The notes under the pieces: model-generated
What the model saw: only the letters and a program-made list of their open reading frames with translations
Databases searched by the model: none
Told to the model about the DNA's origin: nothing
Source: an uncultured Flavobacterium sp.
Lineage (GTDB): Bacteria; Bacteroidota; Bacteroidia; Flavobacteriales; Flavobacteriaceae
NCBI RefSeq assembly: GCF_946482535.1
Contig: NZ_CAMLRU010000030.1
Location: 1 to 18,451, forward strand
DNA length: 18,451 nucleotides
Reading direction: 5' to 3'
Part shown: positions 1 to 6,823 of the stretch, piece after piece
Layout of the letters: each line of letters opens with the position of its first letter
Position numbering within the stretch: position 1 is the stretch's first letter
Made by a program: the position numbers and the translations under genes

Positions 1-864
1 TGAAACGGCTAATTGCTTTAGAGCGCCGTGGGTTTCCACTAAGGCGTCGTGGGTTGCTAAAGCTTCAAATTTATTCGGAGCGGTAACAAAAGGATGTCCG
101 GTAAATTGGGCAATATAATCGGCTACTTTTGCATCATAACCAGCGGGTGCGTTTAATCCGGTTCCTACGGCAGTGCCTCCCAAGGCTATTTCTGATAAAT
201 GCGGTAAAGTATTTTTTAGTGCTTTTAAACCGTAATTTAATTGGGCCACATAACCGGAAAGTTCTTGTCCTAAAGTCAAAGGCGTGGCATCCATGAAGTG
301 TGTTCTTCCGATTTTGACAATATCCTTAAATGCTTCGGATTTTAGGTTTAGAGTATCTCGCAGTTTCTCAACGCCGGGGATTGTAATTTCCACGACAGCT
401 TTATAGGCTGCAATGTGCATAGCCGTTGGAAAAGTGTCGTTAGACGATTGGGATTTGTTGACATCATCATTGGCTTTAACAAGGGCTTCGCCTTCTCCGA
501 TTTTGAATCCGGCCAGGACTTGGGCTCGGTTGGAGATGACTTCATTGACATTCATGTTGGTTTGGGTTCCGGAACCCGTTTGCCAAATGACTAAGGGAAA
601 TTGGTCGTCTAAATCACCGGCTAAGATTTCGTCACAAACTTGGGCAATAGCATCGCGTTTTTCTGCAGACAATACGCCTAAGTCACAATTAGCGTAAGCG
701 GCGGCCTTTTTTAAATGGGCAAAACCTTTTATGATTTCTTTGGGCATAGAAGCTTCGGGTCCGATTTTGAAATGGTTTCGAGAGCGTTCGGTTTGGGCGC
801 CCCAATACTTATCGGCCGGCACTTGGACTTCGCCCAGCGTGTCTTTTTCTATTCTGAATTTCAT
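1..864 (-). CDS. fumC: Fumarate hydratase class II, 3'-truncated by the window edge
   Basis: Catalyses reversible hydration of fumarate to L-malate in the TCA cycle, in the cytoplasm; class II enzymes are iron-independent homotetramers. The first 288 codons are visible and the reading frame leaves the window at base 1. The N-terminus [16 protein letters not shown] and [14 protein letters not shown] are typical of FumC. Substrate-binding segments are [12 protein letters not shown] (about residues 98-109) and [11 protein letters not shown] (140-150). [10 protein letters not shown] (187-196) contains the catalytic-region histidine H189, matching H188 of E. coli FumC. The later GSSxMPxKxNP signature would lie outside the window. 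The start is the ATG at 864-862, which gives the family's usual N-terminus. The gene is divergent from the small membrane-protein gene at 1082; the 217 bp between them must hold both promoters. Aspartase and argininosuccinate lyase share the fold, but the N-terminal half fits fumarase best. Confidence 0.95.
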   Translation of the reverse strand, partial: MKFRIEKDTLGEVQVPADKYWGAQTERSRNHFKIGPEASMPKEIIKGFAHLKKAAAYANCDLGVLSAEKRDAIAQVCDEILAGDLDDQFPLVIWQTGSGTQTNMNVNEVISNRAQVLAGFKIGEGEALVKANDDVNKSQSSNDTFPTAMHIAAYKAVVEITIPGVEKLRDTLNLKSEAFKDIVKIGRTHFMDATPLTLGQELSGYVAQLNYGLKALKNTLPHLSEIALGGTAVGTGLNAPAGYDAKVADYIAQFTGHPFVTAPNKFEALATHDALVETHGALKQLAVS

Positions 865-1045
865 ATTGTACAGTTTTATAATTTAGCCCGGATAGCAGTG
901 GCATCCTTTTTTGTCTTGGGTTTTACCCGAGGCAAAAAAGATATAACGGATAGCCGGAAATAGCTCCTTAAAATTACACTAAAAATTGTGGATAAACTAT
1001 TTAATAAAAAAGGTTTTGTTTTTTGGTTAGGCCAAATATTACGCT

Positions 1046-1053
1046 TACATTTG
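1046..1053 (+). promoter_or_regulatory. Candidate Bacteroidota promoter (-7 element) for the 57-aa membrane protein gene
   Basis: TACATTTG is an exact match to the Bacteroidota -7 consensus TAnnTTTG. A TTTG at 1022-1025 lies 20 bases upstream, close to the usual -33 spacing. It would start transcription roughly 25-30 bases before the ATG at 1082. This supports the small ORF being expressed. Confidence 0.55.
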
Positions 1054-1081
1054 CGTATAATTCAAAAAAATTCCGGAAAAC

Positions 1082-1255
1082 ATGTTTGAATTTCAACAGT
1101 ATTTAGGTTTCTTGGCTTTCTTAACCATTCTAACGATTGGTTTTTGGTTGATGATTTTCTTAATCACTTTCATTGTTCCTTATTGGATTTTTGGTGGTGT
1201 TAAAGAATTATTAGCAGAAAGAAAAGCCCAAAAAGAAGCCGAGCAAACAGCCTAA
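1082..1255 (+). CDS. Small single-span membrane protein of unknown function (57 aa)
   Basis: I do not recognise a named family. The ORF runs from ATG 1082 to TAA 1253-1255. It begins MFEFQQYLGF and has a strongly hydrophobic stretch at about residues 8-38 (GFLAFLTILTIGFWLMIFLI and onward), long enough for one long or two short membrane spans. A charged, helix-favouring tail follows (KELLAERKAQKEAEQTA). Three things support a real gene: a good TAnnTTTG promoter about 30 bases upstream, normal codon use for the region, and a perfect rho-independent terminator 20 bases after the stop. It is divergent from fumC and convergent with the TonB-dependent receptor gene. The basic/acidic tail is probably cytoplasmic. 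Function cannot be inferred; it could be a small subunit or regulator of a membrane complex, but nothing nearby indicates which. Confidence 0.72.
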   Translation: MFEFQQYLGFLAFLTILTIGFWLMIFLITFIVPYWIFGGVKELLAERKAQKEAEQTA

Positions 1256-1275
1256 TTTTAGCATTAGATGTTCAT

Positions 1276-1304
1276 AAAAAAGCCCCGAATTTCGGGGCTT
1301 TTTT
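1276..1304. terminator. Perfect bidirectional rho-independent terminator
   Basis: A 14-bp perfect inverted repeat (AAAAAAGCCCCGAA / TTCGGGGCTTTTTT) with a one-base centre; in RNA the loop would be a few bases wide. The flanking A and T runs give a U-tract on either strand. It lies between the convergent 57-aa gene (plus) and the TonB-dependent receptor gene (minus) and would serve both. Confidence 0.9.
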
Positions 1305-1309
1305 AATGG

Positions 1310-3766
1310 TTATCCTGGAAAATCTCCGCCGTCATCTTGTTGACCGTTACGCGGTTTTCTTTCTTTTTCATTTTTCTGAACGTTGAAGCGATACGTGAAG
1401 GAGAAGTTGATTTGTCTTACTCTCCATTGCATTTCACCATAAGAATCAACTTGTCCCGGAAGATAGGTTTCATAAATTCTTTTTCGGGAGTTGAATACAT
1501 CGCTGATGTTGAAAGAAACGGTTCCTTTGTCTTTTAAAATGTCTTTGCTGAAAGCCAAATTCATACTGAAAACCCCTAAACTTTTACCTTGGGCTTGGTT
1601 TTGCGGACCGTTGTAAGTGGCGTTGGTTTGCCAATCTATTTTATAAGGTAAATTGATTTTTGAGGTCAAGCGGGTGAACCATGACGTTGCTTTGAAATCG
1701 AAGTTTTGGTAAACCGGATTGTCATTTATGTCAATATAGGTATAATCTCCGTCGGTTTCGTTGTAGAAAAAGTTGAAGTTACCGTTTAATTTCCACCATT
1801 TGTAAGGTGAATAGTTTAAGGTGAATTCAAAACCAACTCTGTATTCAGTCGCTAAATTGATAGGCGAGCTGATGATTACCGGAATGCCATTTTGTAAATC
1901 ACCGTTAGGTCTTCTTACGAATTGGAAGACGTCGGTTGTTTTGTTTCCGTAAAGCGAGGAGTTGAAAGTTAGTTTGTTCCAACGTTTGATATAGCCTAAA
2001 TCGATAGCATCGGTGAATGCCGGATCTAAATCGGGATTACCTTGAAAAATATTAACGTTACTCGATAAATTGTTGAACGGATTCAACTGTCTTCCTCTCG
2101 GGCGTTGTATTCTTCGGCTATAGCTTAGGGAAACACTGGTTTGGTCTCCGATTTCATAAGTGAAGAAGGCACTTGGGAATAAGTTATCGTATTTTTTGTT
2201 GTTAAAATCATTTGTTGCCAATTGGTTAACATGAATATTTGAGTCTTCCCAACGTGCACCAAACAAGAAAGAAAACTTGTTGACTTTGAAACCATAGCTG
2301 GTGTACAAGGCGCTAACATATTCTTTGTATTCTAATATATTAGTAAAATGTGGTGCCGGAATTCCATCGTTGGTCACACTAAAATCAGAAATGTTTTTAG
2401 AATAATCGCCTTTGTAACCAAATTCAAATTGGCTTCCTTTTCCGATAGGATAAACATAATCTAACTGGAATAGATTTCTGCTTTGTTTTTGGATATTGGT
2501 GGTTTCATCTATACCAATTACACTGGTGTTGGTAGCTTCATCGGTAATGAAAGCCAAATTTCTGTCGGAATTAGAAGAAAACGAACCGTCGATGGTTAAT
2601 TTATGGCCTTCTTTTTTGAAGTTTTTGGTGAAGTTGGTGCTGAACTCTACATTTTTACTTTTGCTGTCTTCATAGTTGATACGATTTCGAGTGTACTCAT
2701 ACACATTATCAGCATCATAATAGTTTTGCAATACATTATCGGTATTGTCGCCTAAACTTCTTCGGTAGTTTACAATGTTGGTCCATGTTAATGACTTAGT
2801 CAGAAACCAATCAAATCCGAAATTTCCGTTGTAGGATTCATTTAAACGTTCGTTTTCACGAGTTTCATTCATGTAATTTCTCGTGGTGTTGTCGCTGTTT
2901 AGATATCTGGAGTTGGTGAAAGCATTTCCCGGATTGTTTCGGTTGCTGTAACCTTGTGTGGTAAAAAGATTGAATTCTTTTTCTTTGTAGTTGATGGTTC
3001 CGCTAAGGCTGTTGTTTTTAGGGTCGCCGATACCGCCGATAAACGTACCGTTAATTCCTTGGTTTTTTCCTTTTTTGAGGATGATGTTCAATAAACCGCC
3101 GCCACCTTCGGCATCATAACGTGCCGATGGATTGGTAATCACTTCAACTTTATCGATAGCGTCTGCCGGAATTAAGCGCAAGGCTTCAGTGATATTAATA
3201 GCATTTGATGGTCTGCCGTCGATTAAGATTCTAACGTTTTCATTGCCTCTTAAACTTACATTGCCTTCTACATCAACCGAAACAGAAGGAATGTTGTCTA
3301 ACACATCGCTTACGGTTCCGCCTTTGACCATTAAATCATTCCCTACATTGTAAACTTTTTTGTCAAGTTTTATTTCAACGGTGGTTTTTTCGGCTCTCAC
3401 CACAACTTCGTTTAACTGTGTGGCATCTTCTTCAAGCGAAATGGTGCCTAAATTAGTATTTGCCGTAATCTGTCTTGCTTTGATTTCAGTGGGTTTAAAT
3501 GAGATAAATTCGACAATGATATCAAACTCACCGGCAGCACCATCTACAGAAAAGTTTCCTTTATTATCTGTTATTCCACCAAATATTTGTTTTGGATTTT
3601 TGGTGTTTTTTAAAGTAATCGTGGCGTATTCCAAAGGAGTTTTGCTCGTTTTTTCAATCACGGTTCCTGTGATCACTAATTTAGCACGCGTTTGATTTTG
3701 TTGTGCTAAGGTTAAAAATGAGCAACAAAGTAAAAGAAGCGTTGAGATAATCTTAATTTTTTTCAT
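1310..3766 (-). CDS. TonB-dependent outer-membrane receptor (outer membrane beta-barrel family)
   Basis: An outer-membrane receptor of 818 aa; the substrate cannot be told from sequence. Domains in order: signal peptide (1-21, ending LTLAQ); a carboxypeptidase-like regulatory beta-sandwich at about 30-115 (VITGTVIEKTSKTPLEYATI), common in Bacteroidota receptors; a plug domain at about 125-235 with VSDVLDNIPSVSVD, GNVSLRGNENVRILIDGRPS and IDKVEVITNPSARYDAEGGG; then a long beta-barrel to the C-terminus, with a last strand near INFSFTYRFN. The arrangement matches the family often annotated 'outer membrane beta-barrel family protein' or 'TonB-dependent receptor' without a SusD partner. The last 20 residues are a polar, Gly/Asp-rich tail (NGQQDDGGDFPG) beyond the predicted barrel. 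No SusD-like gene or substrate-processing enzyme lies next to it, so it appears to be a stand-alone receptor. Its promoter is probably the TACTTTTG element just upstream. Confidence 0.93.
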   Translation of the reverse strand: MKKIKIISTLLLLCCSFLTLAQQNQTRAKLVITGTVIEKTSKTPLEYATITLKNTKNPKQIFGGITDNKGNFSVDGAAGEFDIIVEFISFKPTEIKARQITANTNLGTISLEEDATQLNEVVVRAEKTTVEIKLDKKVYNVGNDLMVKGGTVSDVLDNIPSVSVDVEGNVSLRGNENVRILIDGRPSNAINITEALRLIPADAIDKVEVITNPSARYDAEGGGGLLNIILKKGKNQGINGTFIGGIGDPKNNSLSGTINYKEKEFNLFTTQGYSNRNNPGNAFTNSRYLNSDNTTRNYMNETRENERLNESYNGNFGFDWFLTKSLTWTNIVNYRRSLGDNTDNVLQNYYDADNVYEYTRNRINYEDSKSKNVEFSTNFTKNFKKEGHKLTIDGSFSSNSDRNLAFITDEATNTSVIGIDETTNIQKQSRNLFQLDYVYPIGKGSQFEFGYKGDYSKNISDFSVTNDGIPAPHFTNILEYKEYVSALYTSYGFKVNKFSFLFGARWEDSNIHVNQLATNDFNNKKYDNLFPSAFFTYEIGDQTSVSLSYSRRIQRPRGRQLNPFNNLSSNVNIFQGNPDLDPAFTDAIDLGYIKRWNKLTFNSSLYGNKTTDVFQFVRRPNGDLQNGIPVIISSPINLATEYRVGFEFTLNYSPYKWWKLNGNFNFFYNETDGDYTYIDINDNPVYQNFDFKATSWFTRLTSKINLPYKIDWQTNATYNGPQNQAQGKSLGVFSMNLAFSKDILKDKGTVSFNISDVFNSRKRIYETYLPGQVDSYGEMQWRVRQINFSFTYRFNVQKNEKERKPRNGQQDDGGDFPG

Positions 3767-3796
3767 CTAAAATGTTTTGATTCTTTCTTGAGAATG

Positions 3797-3804
3797 CAAA
3801 AGTA
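3797..3804 (-). promoter_or_regulatory. Candidate promoter (-7 element) for the TonB-dependent receptor gene
   Basis: On the minus strand this reads TACTTTTG, an exact TAnnTTTG match, about 30 bases upstream of the receptor ATG (3766-3764). A TTG (plus-strand CAA at 3822-3824) lies 17 bases further upstream, near -33 spacing. Confidence 0.5.
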
Positions 3805-3857
3805 CACTTTGGTTTAAGCGACAATTCCCAAATCTTTGTTAAAAATAATGTGCTGTT

Positions 3858-4199
3858 TTAAAGGAATTGTTCCAGTTTTTCAAGATCTCTTCCAATGATG
3901 GCTTTAGCACCATTGATTACAATAGGTCTTTCCATCAAAATGGGATTCTCGGCGATGGCTTTGATGATTTGGTTGTCACTCATTGGTTTGCCTTTATATT
4001 TTTCAATCCAAACCGATTCTTTTTGGCGCACTAAATCAATGGGTTTGATGTTTAATTTGAGGATTAACGCGTTCAATTCAGCTTCAGTCAAAGGGTTTTG
4101 CAGATAGAGTCTGATTTCGTATTTGGCATCAGTATTTTCAAGAAAAGCCAAGCAGTTTCTGGATTTTCCGCATCTTGGATTATGGAGTATTTGTAACAT
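3858..4199 (-). CDS. ArsC-family (glutaredoxin-type) arsenate reductase-like protein
   Basis: A small cytoplasmic thioredoxin-fold protein (113 aa, the usual length of the ArsC/Spx/YffB superfamily). The redox cysteine is C10 in HNPRCGKSRN, equivalent to C12 of E. coli ArsC (NPxCGxSR). Arginines that could fill the ArsC oxyanion-site positions are R58, R91 (MERPIVI) and R104 (IIGRDLEKL). The PILMERPIV segment is typical of ArsC proper. Known ArsC enzymes reduce arsenate to arsenite with glutaredoxin. No arsB/acr3, arsR or other arsenic gene is nearby, so arsenate may not be the physiological substrate. The gene stands alone, between the TonB-dependent receptor gene (same strand, 91 bp away) and the divergent CPBP protease gene. 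A near-consensus promoter, TTACTTTG (minus strand, 4211-4218), would leave an almost leaderless transcript. Confidence 0.85.
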   Translation of the reverse strand: MLQILHNPRCGKSRNCLAFLENTDAKYEIRLYLQNPLTEAELNALILKLNIKPIDLVRQKESVWIEKYKGKPMSDNQIIKAIAENPILMERPIVINGAKAIIGRDLEKLEQFL

Positions 4200-4270
4200 C
4201 TTTTTTTTGACAAAGTAATAGATTTTAAAGGAAAAAAGTTAATTTAGGCGAAACAAAAACAACTGACTTC

Positions 4271-5221
4271 ATGTTTATAGAAAATGGATTTTTACCTGAA
4301 AATAAGTTTTGGAAATACTTATTAGGTTCTTTGATAATTATATTGGCTGCATTACTCGGTAACATACCTCTTGGGATAGCTGTAGCTGTTAAATCATTTA
4401 TTTCCGCTGAAAGTTACCCAATGACCGATGCCGAGCTGATGCACTATTTGTCGCCCAATCTTACGCTTTTTTTATTGCTTTTGTCATTTGTATTCGGATT
4501 TGTAGCCGTCATATTAGTGGTCAAATATTTTCACAAACAAACGTTTTTATCGGTTACCACTTCGAGAGCGAAGATCGATTGGAGCCGTATTATGTTTTCG
4601 TTTACGGTGTGGACAGTTTTTACTTTGGGTTCTTCCGTTGCTATGTATTATGCCAGTCCTGAAAACTATGTTTGGAATTTTAAACTCATTCCTTTTTTAA
4701 TCTTGGCGATTATAGGCGTTTTATTGATTCCAATTCAAACCAGTTGTGAGGAATACGTGTTTAGAGGATACTTGATGCAAGGTTTTGCCTTGTTGGCTAA
4801 AAACAGATGGTTTCCACTGCTAATGACTTCTCTAATTTTTGGTGGTATGCATTTTGCCAATCCTGAAGTAGATAAAATGGGGTATATTGTAATGATATAT
4901 TATATAGGAACAGGATTGTTTCTGGGTATCATTACTTTGATGGATGATGGAATGGAATTAGCTTTGGGTTTTCATGCCGCCAATAATTTGGTTACCGCAT
5001 TATTAGTGACATCGGATTGGTCTGCTTTTCAGACGCATTCTGTTTTAAAAGATGTATCGACACCTACGGTAGGATTTGAAATTTTGACTCCCATTTTTAT
5101 TATTTTCCCGCTACTATTATTTATCTTTAGTAAAAAATACCATTGGACCGATTGGAAGGAGAAACTAACCGGAAATATAGCAATTAAAGAACCCGTTCAA
5201 AACAGTGAAAATCATGAATAG
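4271..5221 (+). CDS. CPBP-family intramembrane glutamic endopeptidase (CAAX protease/bacteriocin-processing type)
   Basis: A polytopic inner-membrane protein (316 aa) of the Abi/CPBP family, related to Rce1. The conserved motifs are present: the double glutamate EEYVFRGY (E160, E161, R165), GGMHFAN (H194) and GFHAANN (H235, N239), which form the catalytic site inside the membrane. Hydrophobic spans occur at about 15-40, 63-86, 105-127, 138-157, 180-195, 205-225, 230-247 and 270-292. Family members cut membrane-embedded or membrane-proximal peptides; the substrate here is unknown. The stop overlaps the start region of menE, so the two are probably co-transcribed and translationally coupled. 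The intergenic space to arsC is only 71 bp; a weak promoter-like TAATTTAG lies at 4240-4247. Confidence 0.9.
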   Translation: MFIENGFLPENKFWKYLLGSLIIILAALLGNIPLGIAVAVKSFISAESYPMTDAELMHYLSPNLTLFLLLLSFVFGFVAVILVVKYFHKQTFLSVTTSRAKIDWSRIMFSFTVWTVFTLGSSVAMYYASPENYVWNFKLIPFLILAIIGVLLIPIQTSCEEYVFRGYLMQGFALLAKNRWFPLLMTSLIFGGMHFANPEVDKMGYIVMIYYIGTGLFLGIITLMDDGMELALGFHAANNLVTALLVTSDWSAFQTHSVLKDVSTPTVGFEILTPIFIIFPLLLFIFSKKYHWTDWKEKLTGNIAIKEPVQNSENHE

Positions 5222-6254
5222 TCCAACTTACGAAAATGTGCACAATCAATTCAAATTGAATGGTTTTCATCTTAATCGAGAAGATTTATGTCGTGTAGCT
5301 TATAGTTTTATCAAGGAAGGAGAAGACTTTGAAAAACCGGTTGGAGATTTCCTTTTAGATTGGTTTGACAGTAAAGACTATATCGAAATGCAAACTTCCG
5401 GGACCACCGGTACACCTAAAATAATTAGCGTAAGTAAACAAGCTATGGTTGAATCTGCCTTGGCTACCGGAGATTTTTTCGAGCTGCATCCCGGAGACAA
5501 AGCACTCCAATGTTTGCCGGTAAAATATGTAGCCGGAAAAATGATGCTGGTTCGTGCTATGATTTTGGGTTTAGACTTAGAGTTTGTGGCACCAAGTTCG
5601 CATCCGTTAGATCATAATGAAATTGATTTCGACTTTGTAGCGATGGTTCCATTACAAGCGCAAAATTCATTGGCCGAATTGAAGAGAGTCAAAAAAATGA
5701 TAGTCGGCGGCGCTGCTATCAATAAAAATTTGGAGAAACAGTTGTTAAAGTTGCCTACCCAAGTTTTTGAAACCTACGGAATGACCGAGACAATTACCCA
5801 CATTGCTGCCCGTAAATTAGGAGAAAAAGCCTTCACGGTTTTACCCGGCGTGACGATTTCTTATGACGACAGAAATTGTTTAGTGATTCATGCCCCGAGA
5901 ATTTCCGATGATGTGATTGTGACTAACGACATTGTAGAATTGCTCAATGAAAATCAGTTTGTTTTTTTAGGACGAATGGACAATGTGATTAACAGTGGCG
6001 GGATCAAATTGATTCCGGAACAAATAGAAGAGAAGTTGGCCCACCACATTCACCAACGTTTCTTTATAACTTCTAAGCCCGATACTGAATTAGGCGAAAA
6101 AGTGATTTTAGTGGTTGAAGGTGAGAAGCATGATTTAGGTGAGGATTTGTATGATGAATTGGATAAATATGAAAAGCCCAAAGAAATCATTTTTATCAAG
6201 AGCTTCAAAGAAACCGGTAGCGGAAAAGTCATGCGAAAAGAAACGATGCAATAA
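5214..6254 (+). CDS. menE: o-Succinylbenzoate-CoA ligase-type AMP-binding enzyme (menaquinone biosynthesis)
   Basis: A member of the ANL adenylating superfamily, probably MenE, which converts o-succinylbenzoate to its CoA thioester for menaquinone synthesis in the cytoplasm. Motifs, numbered from the ATG at 5214 (346 aa): P-loop-like SGTTGTPK (62-69), YGMTET (188-193), a D at 239 that binds the ribose, the hinge region GRMDNVINSGGIKL (254-267), and the C-terminal catalytic lysine K338 in ETGSGKVMRK. It is shorter than typical 450-550 aa family members; the N-terminal part before the P-loop is only about 60 residues, as in the short Bacteroidota MenE proteins I know of. An in-frame GTG at 5205 would add three residues; I prefer ATG 5214, which overlaps the upstream stop by 8 bases. 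The gene ends at a strong bidirectional terminator. The other men genes are not in the window, so the exact acid substrate is an inference. Confidence 0.87.
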   Translation: MNSPTYENVHNQFKLNGFHLNREDLCRVAYSFIKEGEDFEKPVGDFLLDWFDSKDYIEMQTSGTTGTPKIISVSKQAMVESALATGDFFELHPGDKALQCLPVKYVAGKMMLVRAMILGLDLEFVAPSSHPLDHNEIDFDFVAMVPLQAQNSLAELKRVKKMIVGGAAINKNLEKQLLKLPTQVFETYGMTETITHIAARKLGEKAFTVLPGVTISYDDRNCLVIHAPRISDDVIVTNDIVELLNENQFVFLGRMDNVINSGGIKLIPEQIEEKLAHHIHQRFFITSKPDTELGEKVILVVEGEKHDLGEDLYDELDKYEKPKEIIFIKSFKETGSGKVMRKETMQ

Positions 6255-6260
6255 ATCAAA

Positions 6261-6296
6261 AACGCACTAAAGTAATCAAACCTTAGTGCGTTTTTT
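6261..6296. terminator. Bidirectional terminator between menE and the DoxX gene
   Basis: Inverted repeat AACGCACTAA (6261-6270) / TTAGTGCGTT (6283-6292) with a 12-base loop, followed by a T run on the plus strand. A shorter T run lies beyond it on the minus strand. It sits between the convergent menE and DoxX genes. Confidence 0.85.
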
Positions 6297-6318
6297 GTTG
6301 TTATGGGAATTACAACAT

Positions 6319-6744
6319 TTATTTTTGCATTTTAAAATAGTAATCTGCTGAATGTTTTCCGCTGCCGTAAATGGTATAAAATACACTTAATGCCAAGGAA
6401 ACTGTGGCGACTAGTAAATTCAGAGCATTCATTTCTCCGATAAAATTGATTAAAACTGCGCCCAGAAGTATCGGTAATTGAGCAATTAATGCCCATCGCG
6501 TGAGCAAACCGAAAATAATCATAATACCGCCCATGATGTGGGCAGAAGCAATGTAATGAAAAGTCAACATCCCGCCCAGAAAATTACTGGCCGGAGCAAT
6601 TAAATCTTCAAAATCCCTACTGTTACTGATAAAATAAGCTCCCTTGTAAATCAAAAATGCCCCGAGAAGAATTCTGAATGTGTCAAACCAAATGGTTGAG
6701 TGAGCATTGGCCCATTTGTTCAAACCTTTTACTGAAGTATCCAT
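6319..6744 (-). CDS. DoxX-family membrane protein
   Basis: A 141-aa integral membrane protein with about four hydrophobic spans, near residues 18-40, 58-80, 82-105 and 107-127. The first span and loop (FRILLGAFLIYKGAYFISN) and the HIMGGIMIIFGLLTRWALIA segment are typical of the DoxX/DoxD-like family. Members include a thiosulfate:quinone oxidoreductase subunit and many proteins of uncertain role in redox or stress responses; no function can be assigned here. It lies 79 bp downstream of the M1 peptidase gene on the same strand, so it may be read from that transcript or from its own weak promoter. The small family size, the four spans and a short charged C-terminus (YYFKMQK) fit a complete gene. 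Confidence 0.82.
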   Translation of the reverse strand: MDTSVKGLNKWANAHSTIWFDTFRILLGAFLIYKGAYFISNSRDFEDLIAPASNFLGGMLTFHYIASAHIMGGIMIIFGLLTRWALIAQLPILLGAVLINFIGEMNALNLLVATVSLALSVFYTIYGSGKHSADYYFKMQK

Positions 6745-6823
6745 AATAAATTAGTTTAAAGTTCAGTCTAAGTTACTATTTATTAATTAGATACGAAAAT
6801 AAAACCTCGCTTTTTTGGATTTT

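Noticed and set aside
715..963. An 82-codon plus-strand open frame across the fumC start
   Set aside because: Most of it is antisense to conserved fumC codons, with no domain signal or supporting promoter.
5205..5207. GTG as the start of menE
   Set aside because: It is possible, but the ATG nine bases downstream gives a normal start with an 8-base overlap with the upstream gene and loses only three residues, so ATG is preferred.
4271..6254. The protease-menE pair as a new defence or toxin-antitoxin system, since CPBP proteins are sometimes called abortive-infection proteins
   Set aside because: Only the family name points that way; menE is a standard biosynthetic enzyme and no other defence signature is nearby.
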